Assembly (NCBI GenBank): GCA_023079485.1 | Contig: CM041084.1 | Coordinates: forward strand, 35,562,609-35,626,608 | Source: Archilochus colubris | Taxonomy: Eukaryota; Chordata; Aves; Apodiformes; Trochilidae | DNA length: 64,000 nucleotides | Direction: 5' to 3' | Shown here: in pieces, positions 38,959 through 53,000 of the stretch | Position numbering within the stretch: position 1 is the first letter of the stretch | Layout: every line of letters starts with the position of its first letter | Translations under genes and position numbers: made by a program | Notes under the pieces: generated by a model | Database searches by the model: none | Told to the model about the DNA's origin: nothing | Seen by the model: the letters and a program-made list of their open reading frames with translations, nothing else

Positions 38959-41461
38959 CTGAAAAAAAAGGAAAAGATGGGATTTGTATTTCTCTGTTTC
39001 TCCAAGTACAATAAAGTCAGGATGTTTTCCAGGATCAACAATAATCCAAAACATTTTACCGGAAAACTCTCCACAGCATGAAGGTCTCTGATAATCACTT
39101 AACTAATTGTATTTGTGGAAACATTACCCCATTTACATTAAAGAAGTGATACGTTACAGACTGTAGAAGCTTAACTGATTAATATTATTATGTGGGTGAA
39201 CCTCAGAGGTCAAAACATATCAATCCTATTGACCATTTTTTTGAGCATTTAATGTGATAGTGGTCTAAGAGGAAAGGGATAAAACGTTATGCAAGAATAG
39301 CCTGGAACAGCAAAAAAAGAGGAGGAAGAAGCCAGTGAAAGCCCTGAAAAGCCCAGTCAGGAGAGAGTCAGTTCAGAGGGAGATGCTAAAAAGCAGTTAA
39401 AATGGACTGGGTCACACTTCACTTTGAAGAGGCTTCCTACCTGTTCTAGATGACAGTGTTTTCAGCTCTATATATGATGCTATTTTGATTAAACCTCACT
39501 TAAAGCTTTACTAGATTTAGTGATAATCTGCATATAGACTATACCATTAATTCCTGTTATTATCTGTGCTTTTTTCATACTTAGCAAAATGTGAAAATTT
39601 GTCTTATTAAATGCAATATTTGCCTAAGACTGGAAGCTTGAGATGCAGTAGAAAAAAAGATTACTTCTCAAGGTTTCTTATTTCCAGTAGTTGCCCTTAC
39701 ATTGACTGATTTGCTGACCTCAGGAAAGGCATTTCTCTTTCTTATTCCTGAACAGATTAGTTAGCTTTGTACCTTTTTTTAGGTAGGATTATCCAAGGTT
39801 ACGTTTCAAAGAGCTGAAGAATAGTTAGTGACATTAATCCTGAAATAGTTATTACAAAATGGACTTAAAAATAATGAATTACATTTTTAGCTGGGATATG
39901 CAAATTACTGTGCATGTGGAATCTGTTTATTCAGTGGCAAGAAAAGATTGATTGCAAATTTCTGCTAAGCAAATTAAGTCATTCTTTAAAACTCACAAAA
40001 ATTTCTAAAAAGGCAACTAGAAATTTCATCAAGATTAGTTTCACTTGTAAGAATCCATGTTTAACCACTTTTGTCCCAGAACCTACTTTTGGCTTACGGC
40101 ATCTGGGTTTTTTTCCTGATTCCAGTAATAAAAGTTCATTTATAGACAAGTGAATTCCAACACGTCAGTCGAGTACAAGCTTTTAAAATAGCAACAACCT
40201 GTACAAAAAGACTCTCTTATAAAAGAAAGTCAAAGGGACTGTTTTGTGAGGCAAGGTTTTGTCTACTTAAACTTTTATTCCCCTTGCCACTAGAACCCTA
40301 TGTCCAATGCACAGAATTTTTTCCCTTGCAAGACATGTTCCCTTTTAAATGTGAGACTCCATGATTTTAGAAGAGAGCATAATCTCATCCTTATATCAAA
40401 CACTGATGTTATGAGATGTTGTAACTTTCATGTCAGCATAGAAATTACAAAAGTCACAATATTAACTATGACAAACTCTTTATTTCCCTCTCTGACCAAA
40501 CCCCTTTTCTATGAGGGTTTATTTTCAGGCCTCGGAAAGAGAAGTCAGAACAGTTAACACAAAAGCAAGGCTCAAGGCTCAAATAGTACATTTAATACCA
40601 CGTCTGTTCTATCTAAGAGATTTTACCATCTAGTGGCACATTACCCTCCAGTGCCAAGCCTACAGGAGTCTATTATCTTACGGAGACACAAACATTACCC
40701 AAACTCTGTGGGAAGCCTATTACTTGCATTAACAACCTCTCCCACCTGTAAAACCCCAACTTTTGAGTTACACAAACTGTTAGGCAAGAAATTTCCGCTA
40801 AGCTCGAAGCATTTCAGCTGACTTTGCTTGCAACTACCCAAACCCCAGTCAGAAGCCTTGCTAAAAGCCTAATATACTTCAAGGGAAAAAAATACACCAT
40901 GGTGTAATGGGATTTGTTATTAGTCTTTTATTAGAAATCTCTTTTGCTTCTTTACTACTTCATTATGCAGTGTTAATCGTTTGTAGATGCAGGTTTATTC
41001 TGCTCAAGCAGAAGTCATTCCTTTTTTCGACTGCTTTTATATTTTCTCCTGGGAAAATTAATTCTCAGTCCCCTGAGGTATCACGTTTCACAGATGCAGG
41101 CTGCTGACGAGCAACTGGACGTTCTTTTGCAATCATAATATTGCCATTAATTATTTGAACCTTCCTGTCTTAAAGGGAGTAAGTGACTTACACTGTTGTA
41201 AATACATGCATGCTAACTTATGTTTTTCAGCAGCATGTATCTCATCACATCTCTAAATCAAGGACCCTATTGCCTATGAACCGTGCTGGCATATGGCAGG
41301 ACTTGACTCAGCTTTTATATTCATAAAAAGGGATCTTAATTCCTTTAAGTAAATGTCCATGCTGAAAAGCTGTCTTTCAAATGAACATGTTTTTTATTGC
41401 TTTTACAAGTATTTGCAGAGAATTTCAGAAACGTTTAATAATTGCACTGGACATAATAAAC

Positions 41462-41476
41462 TTTTTTTTTTTTTTT
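41462..41476. repeat. T run (15 bases)
   Basis: A homopolymer of T preceding AGATGG. It is intronic, with no associated element seen. Confidence 0.8.
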
Positions 41477-44400
41477 AGATGGTTGTCTGTGGTTTGATTA
41501 TTGTTCCGCCCTGTTAATCTTACCTTACATCTGTTACACCTGCAAACAGTGAGGCTCACAATAGTATACCTTTTATCACATGCAGTAATATAATAATCTG
41601 TATTTTACCAGGCAGACTTTTATAATTACCAGGCAAGTAAGAACCACAAAAAAAAATACAGGTTCTTTAAAGCCATAATACACCAAGGTACAACTACCTA
41701 CATTGTAGAATATGTAGCTGTATCCTCCACTTATGATTCCTATATAATTAAACCAATATTCTCAAGAGATCAGTAATTACTAGTAATAGCTAATGATTCA
41801 TTAATGACCTTGCAGTACAGAGAAAGCAGGAGAAAACTGTGCTCTTGTAAAGCCATTAAATAAGGCAATGATCCAGCCTTACCAGTTTTAACTAAAACCA
41901 CAAACCACTTTGACTGCTATTTACAGGACAATTCTCCAAGAAGCAAGAAAATTAACTTATGTTATGTTACATATACTTGGCAGGTTATCTTCCTTGTCTC
42001 CTTGGAAGGCAAAGAGTTCCTTAAAAAAATAAAATGTCTAAGAAATGGTTACAGATGAGGCAATACAAACAATTTAGGAGTATTTATGAGGGCAAAGCAA
42101 CACAATGAAATCAGAAAGAATAAGAAAAACCATAATGCCAGGAAAGGGAAAACCTGACTCTGAAGCTCCTTCTACGTGACTAAATATAGAACCTACATCT
42201 TGTCAGCACATTGCCTAAAAATTTTACTGTAAGAGCCTGCTTTCAGCCATTTATACTTCTGCTAAACTCTATCTTCAGTTCAGTTTCCACTCCAAGCATC
42301 TGCTCAATGGTGAATTTTTATTTTTTGATCAGGTCAAAAACTATAACAAGGTCAAAAAAATTCTGCTAATGCTTAACATTTTTTTCCCCAAGCAGGTCTA
42401 GAATGAAACACAAGGTCTCTTGTATTTCTTTTTTGCTTTGTATATTTAAAAAATGAACAGACAAGAACAACAACAACAAAAAAGTGCCTGAATTTGATAA
42501 TTCCTTGCTTGACCTAAACACAGCTGGGGGTAGATTTCCACAGAGCATGACCTATCTCTTCCTAGCTCTTGAGAGCAACCCATTGGTGCATCCTTCATCC
42601 CAGCTGCAACCTCCTTCCTGCATTTGGGAAATGGCAAAAATGGAAAGCCCCTCCACCTGCAGTGTCCAGAGGTGCCAGCCAAGGATGCTGTTCATCTGGT
42701 TTCCAGTGCTTGCAAGACTCCCTAGTAAAATCCTTCCAATGAAAGGGAGGGTCAGTAGGATTTTGCAGGATATCTTCTAATTTTCAGTTCTAATTTTCAG
42801 TTTTGCTGCTTTTTTAAAAAAGGAGAAAATTATTTAAATGGACTATAACTATTGAAAAGAACACCATCTTATCAAAACTAAGCACTTGGGAGCTGAGAAA
42901 TGCCAAAATTAACATCAGTTGTTTACTGACTGAGAAAATTATATATAAGCTCTGTCTCTTTAAACTCTGTCATGAATTATGTTCAAGCAAACATTTGTAG
43001 CCAGTGCAATTTACTATGTAAAGTCACGGTCAATAATTTAGGAGAAAGGGAAGACAGACTCGAGCTGTGTTTTGCTTGTCCAAAAATAAGATATGGAAAA
43101 AGGATGAGGAGCGACATTTGTATAACACTTCAAAAAGAACTTTAAGCTATATGGAAGATAAAGAATTAAATAGTTCAGTGCCAGGCAGTGAGCACTACTC
43201 TGGACTGACTCGACTCCTGTGCCATGGTGTCGTGTGTTCCTGCCCACAGACACAGCAGGTGGGCTGCAGGCGATGGTGGCTGCAAATCTCCCTGGCTTCG
43301 TTCTGCAGAGGTACCCAGCAGCAGGCAGGGCTAACACGGGGTTCATCAACAGTCCCATGATGAGAAGGGCAAAGATAGCTGCCAACAGAATGCAAAAGCA
43401 CCCTTCAAAGAAGATATTTATGAGCATGCCTGGTAGTTGCCAGACACAGTCAGAGGGTAGACAGACAAGGTCGATCGGAGGATGACATGATAGGGGTGCA
43501 AGAGAGTTTACTTTCGTTTAATGACATGAAGGAGAACAATCCAGACAAGCTTTAGCAACATTTCAGCTTAGTCTTGTTACACAGTCCATGTCTCCAATGT
43601 TCTGTTTCCTTTCTCAATAAATCTTATTTTTATTAAGACTCCCATGGCTTTATACAGTTCAGGGATTTTGTACGGAATGTCCTAAAGAGATTAATAAAAC
43701 CTTCAAACAATAGATGACAGTGAAGGAAACACGCATCATCACAACTTGTTCTTTCAGCTACTCTCTGCCAAAGGTCTTGTGGAAGGGCAGGACAGCTCAT
43801 GGTGCACAAGAAACTTTTAATCACCACAGATGCGAAGACAAAAAGCCAAGTGTAACAATTAACAAAGTGACATTTCTAAAATAAATAAAACCTTATTAAA
43901 AATCAGTATTTTGCCAGAACAGAAAAAAAAAAGCATGCAAAATCCCGGCGAAGTAAAAAAACTGGAATAAGAAGTTATGTGGGAAGCTCACCAGACTTTC
44001 AGGGATTTACAGAAATTTCTGTGTTCTATCTAAACACTGAGAATTTTACACACAGCATACTCTCACATGCACATCACCCATAAAGGATGTACAGTGAGAT
44101 ATTGTTACAGCATATGTTGCATTTTTAGCCTTAATCTACTTAACTTGTGAAGGGAATGAAAACAGACATCTTGCTACAAGATGTGTTTACTGCAACCATA
44201 AATTCAAATGTTAATTCTGGATTTATTAGATAAAATTATGTGGCCTTTGTCAAAGGTGGACAAGATGATCAGATTTTCCTTAGACTTTAAGACATTTAAA
44301 TAATATGGGTCCACATTGTCTCCAGCAGTGTATGTTGAAAACTGTGTGAGGGAAAAAACATGTGCCAGCATTAGCAAATAATTTGCCTTCCCCTTAGATA

Positions 44401-45733
44401 AAAAGGTAACATTAAGCACACAAAATACACTTTTATTCTGTGTCCATGTACCTTATTTATTTAAGTAATTTCAGGTTTCTATGTGGACTGCTGTTCTGCC
44501 AGAAAATGAGATCCACACTTTGGTGACACCATGATTTAGGTGGGACTGTCCTGTCCTGAACTTCCACGTGGGGTATTAATTTTATCCAGTTTCTCCTGTT
44601 CTGGCTGCCTGAAAATTTGGTGGCTCACTGCATGAAATACACGAATCAGGGTTACTACTGTTGGATGGCTACACTGTAGGGCTTTTTTTCTGGTTCAAAT
44701 TTTGTTTGGTTTGTGGTGCTACTCACAATTTTTTTAAGTTTTGCATAATTGTATTGAAAAACCTCAACTTTTGAAACCACAATAAGGTCCAGAGGTTTTA
44801 TGTTCTATGGCTAAAAGAGTAGGGGCTGTATAGAGTAGTTATATGCAAAGATAAAAATCAGTGTTTGAAAACTATACAAATAAAAATGAAACTACAAATT
44901 TACAATATGGATTATGTGGTTATTAACTATACTGTAGCTTTTTTCAGTCAGAAAATAAAGACTCAAAATTAAATAATAATGAAAATGAACACTTCACTTT
45001 ATATTCTTCATAAATCTACTCAATTTTAGGCTAAGTGATGAACAAGAACCTGGTACATAATAAACACTGTTGTTTTCTTTCCACTAGGGAAAATGGTTTT
45101 GATCTGTCCTGTTGAAAATTCCTGCTGCTCTACATGTCCTGAATTATATTATCTTAATTATTTTATCATACACAGACTAACATAAATCTTTAAAATAAAT
45201 ACCTTTAATTTTATTTTTACAAATAAATTATGTGACACGAGCCTTTAATTGTTATTGGGATTATTTCCTTTCCCATTTGGTTTCTTTAAGATTTGCATTT
45301 AAGAAAAAATCAATTTGTGGCAGGCTCTATGCATTTCCTTATTAAAGAAGGTTTTTCTTTCTAAAAATAAGAATTCCTAATATTTATTGCTGTCTCCTTA
45401 CTGTGATTCACCTGTCTTGCCAAAAGCACCACACTCTATCTTAAGCCAGACCAATTGTAACCTACTCATTTGCAGGAATGTACTCAATGAAAAAGGTGCC
45501 ACTGCATCTTCATAGCAGTAATGTGTAATATTCTTAGGAATGTACTACAATAAAACTATTGAACCTGTTGGCCTGCTGTGGGTAGGTTTCTATTCCAGCC
45601 CCTAACTAACTTTACTTATTTGTTTTGGCATCAGTGCTACCCCTGGCTTCAGACTTTCCACGGCTGCTGCTGTCACCTCAACTACAGCCAACTCCTTGGG
45701 CAGTACCAGCAACTACGGCTGGGTGCAGAAGTG

Positions 45734-45765
45734 GGAAGGAAAGGAAAGGAAAAAAGGAAAAGGGA
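45734..45765. repeat. GGAAA simple repeat
   Basis: Imperfect GGAAA units, purine-only on the plus strand, about 130 bp before the CR1 reverse-transcriptase fragment. Confidence 0.85.
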
Positions 45766-45894
45766 ATTTTCCTTCATGTGCTTGATCCTGACTGCCTCTT
45801 TCACCTCATTCTTTACTAGCAAGACTGGCTCTCAGAAATCCCAGGTCCCAGAGATAGGAAAAAGGATAGAGAAAGGAAAAAGATGTACCCTTGA

Positions 45895-46212
45895 TGGAAG
45901 AGGATCAGGTCAGGGAATACTTCAGGAAGCTGGACGTACTTGGGCCCTGAGGAGATGCAACCAAAAGTGCTGAAGGAGCTGGCAGATGTCCCTGGGAAGC
46001 CACTGTCAAAAATCTTTGATCATGGCAACTGGGAGACTGTTCAAAGACTGGAGGAAAACAAATGTAACTCCTGTCCTCAAGAAGGATAAAATGGTGGCCA
46101 GTTAACCTCAATTTGATCCCTAGGAAGATGATGAAGTAGCTAATCCTGGAAACCACTTCTGGGCACATGAAAGACAAGAAAATCATGAGCATGGCTTCAC
46201 CAGGGCGAAGAA
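45895..46212 (+). mobile_element. CR1 LINE, internal fragment of ORF2 (reverse-transcriptase region)
   Basis: The segment resembles the part of CR1 ORF2 just before and into the reverse-transcriptase domain. Landmarks are GAATACTTCAGGAAGCTGGA, GTGCTGAAGGAGCTGGCAGA, GACTGGAGGAAAACAAATGT and GTTAACCTCAATTTGATCCC, ending near GGCTTCACCAGGG. It is decayed by many changes and has no tail of its own. The CR1 3' end at 46634 is on the same strand, 420 bp on. Confidence 0.8.
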
Positions 46213-46633
46213 AAATGATACACAAATTCATACCAACAAAAAGCCACAGAAAATATACACAAAAAGATAACCACGAGCAGCTCTTCCCTCCCCCGTGCAG
46301 GGCACAATAACCTCATAAACAAAAGTAAAACAAAAATCCCTGGAATCACAAGCAGACCACTGGAGAAAATTGTCTAAAGATGTGCTTTTCCATGCTGGAA
46401 TTTTTAAATTCTGATCAGATGTTATTAAAAAATTCTGCATAGGTATAATTTAGATTGGATCTGATTCAGAGATAATTTGATAAAGTCCTATAAAGGCAGG
46501 AATTCAGACTAATTAAACTCATAAACCTGTGTAATCTGTGGTTACTGGTCAGATTTTGCAATTTATTTGATGGATCTTCTTAATGCAAAACTCTAATAAC
46601 ATGAGTGGTTGAAACAAGCTCTTAATCTGGATG

Positions 46634-47013
46634 GTTGTTCTGCCTAGAGGAGAGACAGCTCCAGGGAGACCTTACAGCAACCTTCTGGTACCTGAATGGA
46701 GTCTACAGGAAAACCAGGGAGGGACTCATTGCAAAGGTGTGTAGTGACAGGAAAGGGGTAGTGTTTTCAATCTGAAAGAGTGTAGACTTAGATTAGATAT
46801 TAGGAAGAAATTCTTCAGTGTGAGGGTGGTGAGACATTGGAACAGGTTGCCCAGGGAAGCTGAGGATGCCCTCACCCTGGAAGTGTTCAAGGCCAGGTTG
46901 GATGGAGCTTTAAGCAACCTGCTCTACTGGGAGGTGTCCCTGCCCAGGCAGGAGGGTTGGAACTGGATGATCTTTATTGTCCCTTTCTACCCAACGCATT
47001 CTGTGACTCTATG
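46634..47013 (+). mobile_element. CR1 LINE, 3' end
   Basis: CR1 3' blocks are present in order: GAGACAGCTCCAGGGAGACC, AGATATTAGGAAGAAATTCT, TTGGAACAGGTTGCCCAGGG, CTGGAAGTGTTCAAGGCCAG and ATTCTGTGACTCTATG at the tail. The frame from 46820 still reads RHWNRLPREAEDALTLEVFK. It is of intermediate age and antisense to TBC1D5. Confidence 0.92.
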
Positions 47014-50000
47014 TACTTGGTCCTGAAAAATACTGCTGTATTTCTGCAAAACAGCTAAATTTAAAAAGCTTAGGTAACATCCAGATTTAAAAAAGAAGGT
47101 TCAGTGTGATACAGTTATGGCTACAAACCAGCAGAACCAGAGGGGGCTGCTACACTGTATTGGAAAAAATCTTTTGGAGTCAATGCTTAACACCCTTAAG
47201 TGCAAAGAGTATGGGACTTTATCTCTGATACACAAGCACACCCTTAATTTAATGACCAATATCTGAACTCACAAGAAAAAAACCTTGAAGGTGGGACCAC
47301 TGCCTTCTTTCTTCTCTTTGCTGCTATGCAATTCAAACCCACAGTCCTAAATACTGATGATGCACGTGCATTTTGTTGTGAGAATCACTGCAGAGTAGCA
47401 AAAACATTTTCATTTTTTAAACAAAAATAATTACAGGTGAATGATTTTAAACACTGTTTGCTGCAATAAACCCATTGAAACAAAAGAGGCACTTCTAAAT
47501 TATTGAAGTTCCTACTGATATCAGCTATTAGCAATTAGGAACTCCACCCCCTCAACTTTTCCATGTTTAAACAGCAATGATTAAATCTGGTTTTAAAGTG
47601 GAGAAATTATATTAGAAAAACAACTCTCAGTGTTGCAATTAAAGCACAGTTCTTAAGATGATAAAATAAATTTGCTAATAGCTTTATCCATTGATTCAAG
47701 ATGCACGCAGTAGGTTTAAAAGGTACAACGATCCTTTTGTACAATCTCTCTTTAGAAGTGGTATCTCTAACATTTTACTATCCCATATTGTTATATCTTC
47801 TATAGAGTTACTACAATTATCTGTAAAATCCACTTGGAGAAGACGTAATCAAAAAGACATTAACTTTAAAATAAAAGGAAGAGTATATTTTGTTAATAGC
47901 TCTAAATTAACAAAGTACTGATAAAATATTATGAAGTTTCTATTCTGTCTTGGAGACTTTACAAATACAATGCCTTTTTCTGCCCATAAAAAAATTGAAG
48001 TCTACCATTGAACCATCTTTCTGTTATTCTATTGAAATGTTAAAACAAAAGGACTTTTTTCCTGATATGCTATATAAAACATATTAAAAATTTCAGGAAT
48101 TTTAGCTTTTTTCTTTTTTTCATCAGAAGCTATCTCTCTACATGCAGCAATGGAACGTCTACTGGGAAACACATTTTGTTCTAACAAGGCAAAATGCCTG
48201 TTGTGCCTGTACCACTAGCCTACTAGTCCTGCTTTTTTTTTGGCTTTTTAATCCTATTTTTCCACCACAGGTGTTTTTTGGTGTTACAGAGAATTCAGCT
48301 GACAATGAAGACAGAGTAAGGTTTTCATAGTAAAATTAGAGGTGGTGATATATTCAAGAATATGCATTATAAAGTAAAATGCTAGCTTTAAGATAATTAA
48401 ATTATATAACAGATTGCCCTCTTTATCTCATAAAACTGCATAAATATATGTCAAACATATCTGAAAGACATGGCCTTAGCAAAATGGTAATCTTTCAGTT
48501 GGGCTTAAAGGATAAGAAATTGTAATGGTGATACTTTGATATGAAGAAAAGAAATAAAAACCCCTTATTAAGCTATTTGGTAGACATACTCAGAATAAAA
48601 AGACTTGATCAACAAAACCTTACTCGACATACCATTTGCAGAAGCCTTATTTTAGTATTTCCAAAGTTCTTGCTAATTATGCTGAATACAAACACAGGTA
48701 AAACCAGACTACCACAGATAAATAAAATTCCTTGCCAATGGACTGGTAAGAAAAATGTGTAGAGATATTAAGACACCAAAACAGATACAAAAGCCCTCTA
48801 TACAGATACTTCTTTAAAGTATCATTTTCTATGCATCCAGGATTTTGTGTGGGTATCTTCCATGAGTGTCTGGAGAACCCAACTTTACAATATCTCTGTA
48901 GAGGAAGGAACTCTACTGGAAATTCCCTGTTTGGAGCTGCTGCCCAAAGGGGCCAGACCACCTCTGCAGCAGCCCTCAGTGAGGAGAGAATCCTGGCTTT
49001 CTATACTCCTCTTCATTGCAGCATAACAGATTTATTTCAGAGATGCTTTCCTTTTGAGAATCAAAATTAAACAGCAATAAACCTAAAGTGAACACAATTC
49101 CTTCCTACCCCTTGAACTGGGGGCTTACTTCTGCAAATTCTTTGTAATTAAGCATATAACATTTCAAAATCTCTGTAGCTCTCCACTCCAGAGAATATTT
49201 TTTTTTTTAAATGAGAGAAGATTTATATCATCACTGAATTCAATATTACATCTATTGTACACTCTAAAACTAAATTAAGAAGCTGTTCAGAGGCCATACA
49301 TGCAGCAGTCCATTTCAATCTATTAGTCTGACTAAATGCCTTCATACATCCTGCGAAGGGAGTCATCACCATCAATCTGCCAGTTTCAGTGACCAGTCAA
49401 CTACACGTTGATGCATGTACTGAGTATTTCCTCCCTGCTGTCATACGACTAAACCTAAGAATCAAGTGAGGCTCTTCCAATAGGGAGCATGCAAAATCAT
49501 GATATAGCTGCTTAGTGTAAATCACTGTTAGAATCACCCTTTTATAGCCTCAGTTCAAAGGTAAAATGCAAGTTTGAAGCCCAGTTCCATTAGCAAGCAG
49601 GGTAAGGCAAGTAAGAGTTAACTTCTTTTGCCTGGTAAGTTAATGGCATCATTGCTATCCAGAGTCTTGCTCTCATTTAAACTGTCAAACAAACAAAAAA
49701 TATGCGGGTTTTGAGTTTCTTTTATCCTTTCTGTATACATTTTAAAAAGTAACTTTACATATTAGTTACAAGAACTACTTTTGTGAAACAAACTAGGGAT
49801 GACTTTGTGATGTGTAGCGGCAGCCTTGTGGGAATACTGCATCTTTTCAGAAAGGCACAAGGGCTTAGTGGTCTCATTTAGTTACCTAGGTGCCCCTGCA
49901 GAAGCCCTGCTGGCAATAAACCACTCTGGTGGCAAACAGCTAATTCATTAATTAACCACAGTATTTGCTGGAAAGGAAAGCACTAAACAGCACTGCACAG

Positions 50001-53000
50001 AAAGTGCAATTGCGGTTGTTGCAGGTCCCTGTCTGCAGAATGTGAGGCAGAGGCAAGCAATGCCTATGTTGTTTCTAATTATTCCAATTATCATGGCACA
50101 CTATGAAAACTTGATTAATAACACTGAAGATATTGTTGTGGCAATTAGCCATATGGTTGTGGGACTTTATTCTGTCACGATTTAGCCATTAGCATCTACT
50201 TATGTTTGTCAGAACAGAGCATCCGTGACAAGTTGGAGTTCCGCTCACCTTGCCGAGTCCCCGGTGAGCAACACCAGAGAAATGTTTATTCCTGGGAGCC
50301 CCTCGCCTGAGTACATTTTTCATGTGGCATCCAGTCTGACCAGGGACAAGTGTCAAGGAGCTTATGTGATGACCCATTAAGCCAGGCTCTCTCTGTTACA
50401 GGAACCTTGTGAACGGCTTCTCAAGGCAGACTTCTTTCAGGGGAGGATTTGACCAATAAAATTAGTGTCAAACGTCTTGTGTTCAGTGTTTTCTATGGTT
50501 AACCATTCAAGCAGCATGCACCTACCCTTATTTAGATGTGATGAAATGCTCTATTATGATTTTATACACCTGTAATTTACATATTACCATGTGCTTGAAA
50601 TGTATATCACTGAGGAGAGGGACCATGCAGAAGCATCACTGTCAGGCTGGTCAGCTGAACTGACAGCTACATGAGCTGACAAATTTTTATGAGCCTTTTT
50701 TTTTAAAGTCACAAAATATCTCTCAAAAAACAACCCTCTCTTAATTGATTTTTCTTTTCAATTTGTGGTCAGAAAAACTGCTCATCTCTAAAAGTTCAAC
50801 TCCAAGACAAAAGGGAAAGCTTAAAAAAATATAATTAATACAGGAAAGCTGCCTTCTTTTCTTCCTGAAGAGTGTAGCAGTAGTCTTACCACTTGCTTAA
50901 TGTTTCTTGAAAATCAGATAACATAAATGTGTTTATATCAGCACGTCACTCAAAATCAAATTGTTTGCAAGCAAAGACAACTCCAAACTTGACTAGTTGT
51001 CCACAGTTAGCAGTCACCAAGTTAGTCCTTATTAAAAAGGAGTAGAAAGCTCTAAGAAATGAGCATCTTGCTGCAGTGGGGTGCCATATATATGATGGAT
51101 CAAAGTGTGCATGTCTATTTTGGACACGAGAGGAGAAAGCAATAACTCAGGTTTGTGGAAATGACAGTAAAATGAAATCATGTAAGAAGTTTTGAAGAAG
51201 CACTGAACTTTAAGAAAACCCAAAGTACTGTAGAAATTCATCAGCCACTGTTAAAAAGAACAATAGGAATTGCTATTTTTCATTTATTTCCTCAATACAT
51301 CTCCCTCTACATGGATAGCTTTTTTTTTATAGTCACTATCTTCCATCTGTACAGATCTTTCATATGCTGTGAGGAGACAGATAACATTGTTTAAAACCAT
51401 AAAAGTAATTGTAAAGAAATAAAAATAGAACAAGGACTCTGAGCAGGTGTAATATTTTAAACTAAATTTAACTCATTATTTAAATACAAGGATTTTAGTT
51501 GACAACACTTCTGGGCATGAAACTTGCTGACAATTGTCAAAGTAAGACAATAAGAATGATGTGCACAACTTGTACTGCTCACTACTAATAGGGACATGTC
51601 AGCAAAAGTAAGTTAGCAGGAAAAGGGAGGGACTGGTTCTTCTTATCAGACATAGCAATTTTCAAAGAAGAGCTAGTTCTAAGGCTGAAAAAAAATCAGT
51701 AAAACCTTTTTTTCCATTTATGCCCTTTTGATTGAGATGATCAAGTTTGTTTTTAAATAACAGTGTTTGTAGAAAATTATATACTGACTGTCCTAGAAAT
51801 CCCATCTGTGCACACAGACACTCATATGTGAAGCAGGATTGGGTGTAAAGGAGGTAAATAATTCAAAGAGGAAAACAAGGAGAGAAATAAATATTATGCT
51901 GGAAAGAAGGAAGAGATGAAAGATAAGCAAGAGGGATCAGAAGATTCAGCTGGAAGGGAAGTATGAGTGAGGTTTTTTTTTCTCTTAGGGGCTGTGGAGA
52001 ACCAGGTGGAGAACCTAAGGGATAATCTGTGTGCAAAGTGGGCACTGGACTCAGCACTAAGCCTGTGCAATGGATTCAGCCTTCTCCTTATCTACAGCAG
52101 GTGCCAGTAGGAGGTGAAATCAGCAGCATATGGCTTTGCTCCAAGTTGAACTGCCTCTTCTCTCCAAAAGGGTCTGCAGGACTCTCTCACCCTGCCCATC
52201 ACATGGCTTATGAGACAGAGAGAAGTCCCTGAAGCAGAAAACAACCCTGCAGAGAGAGCAGAACCACCATCTTCTAGGGCTGCTTTCTGCTCTTTGCCAA
52301 ACTGGACACGTGCTTTCTACTGTGCAGGTCATAGCAAGAACAAAGTTGTGATTGCAAGGAAATGAATAATAAGACTGCAGACTATTTGGTCTGATGGTTA
52401 GATAATGTATCTGTTTTCCACCTGTTATCCAACCACAATTTTTAGACATAGTACATTGAATATTTGCTGCATTTTTAGCTATAACTGTTAATACTTGGAG
52501 AAAAGCAGGAGGATAAAAGAGGAGTTAAAAACTACGCTATCCACATCCAAGTTCAAGTCATACTCATGCCTGAAACTTGGGCAGATCAGATGAGACCACA
52601 CTCATTCCTCCTCGGTCAAAGCAATAGCCTGCTAAATCTCTATGCTAGGAAAAACTTCTGTCCTAGGAAAAGATTTTGGTGCATACAGCAGAGCAATGTG
52701 GGATGGGAAACACAAGATTTTGGGCTGCCCTGAGAGCTGAGCACTGATTCATTGCCACACAAATTTGGGACTGGCCATATGGGCAGCAAAAGCACAAGTC
52801 TACAGAAAGCCATGCTTTAAATTACTGGTGTCCAAACTCCAGCCAAAGTTTCAGAGAGACAGTGGCAGCTATTTCTTCTTCACTTCTAGCTTATTTATAC
52901 AGCACTGAGTATTTTAAGGAGCTTTCTACTAAATATATGTGGGTTTCTGCTTATCCTTGGCACTGCAAGCTTGGCTGGAACTTCTAGACCCTATTTCTGT

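Noticed and set aside
45578..45973. Open frame of 131 codons on the plus strand
   Set aside because: It runs through the GGAAA repeat into the CR1 fragment in no consistent frame with CR1 ORF2; no independent support.
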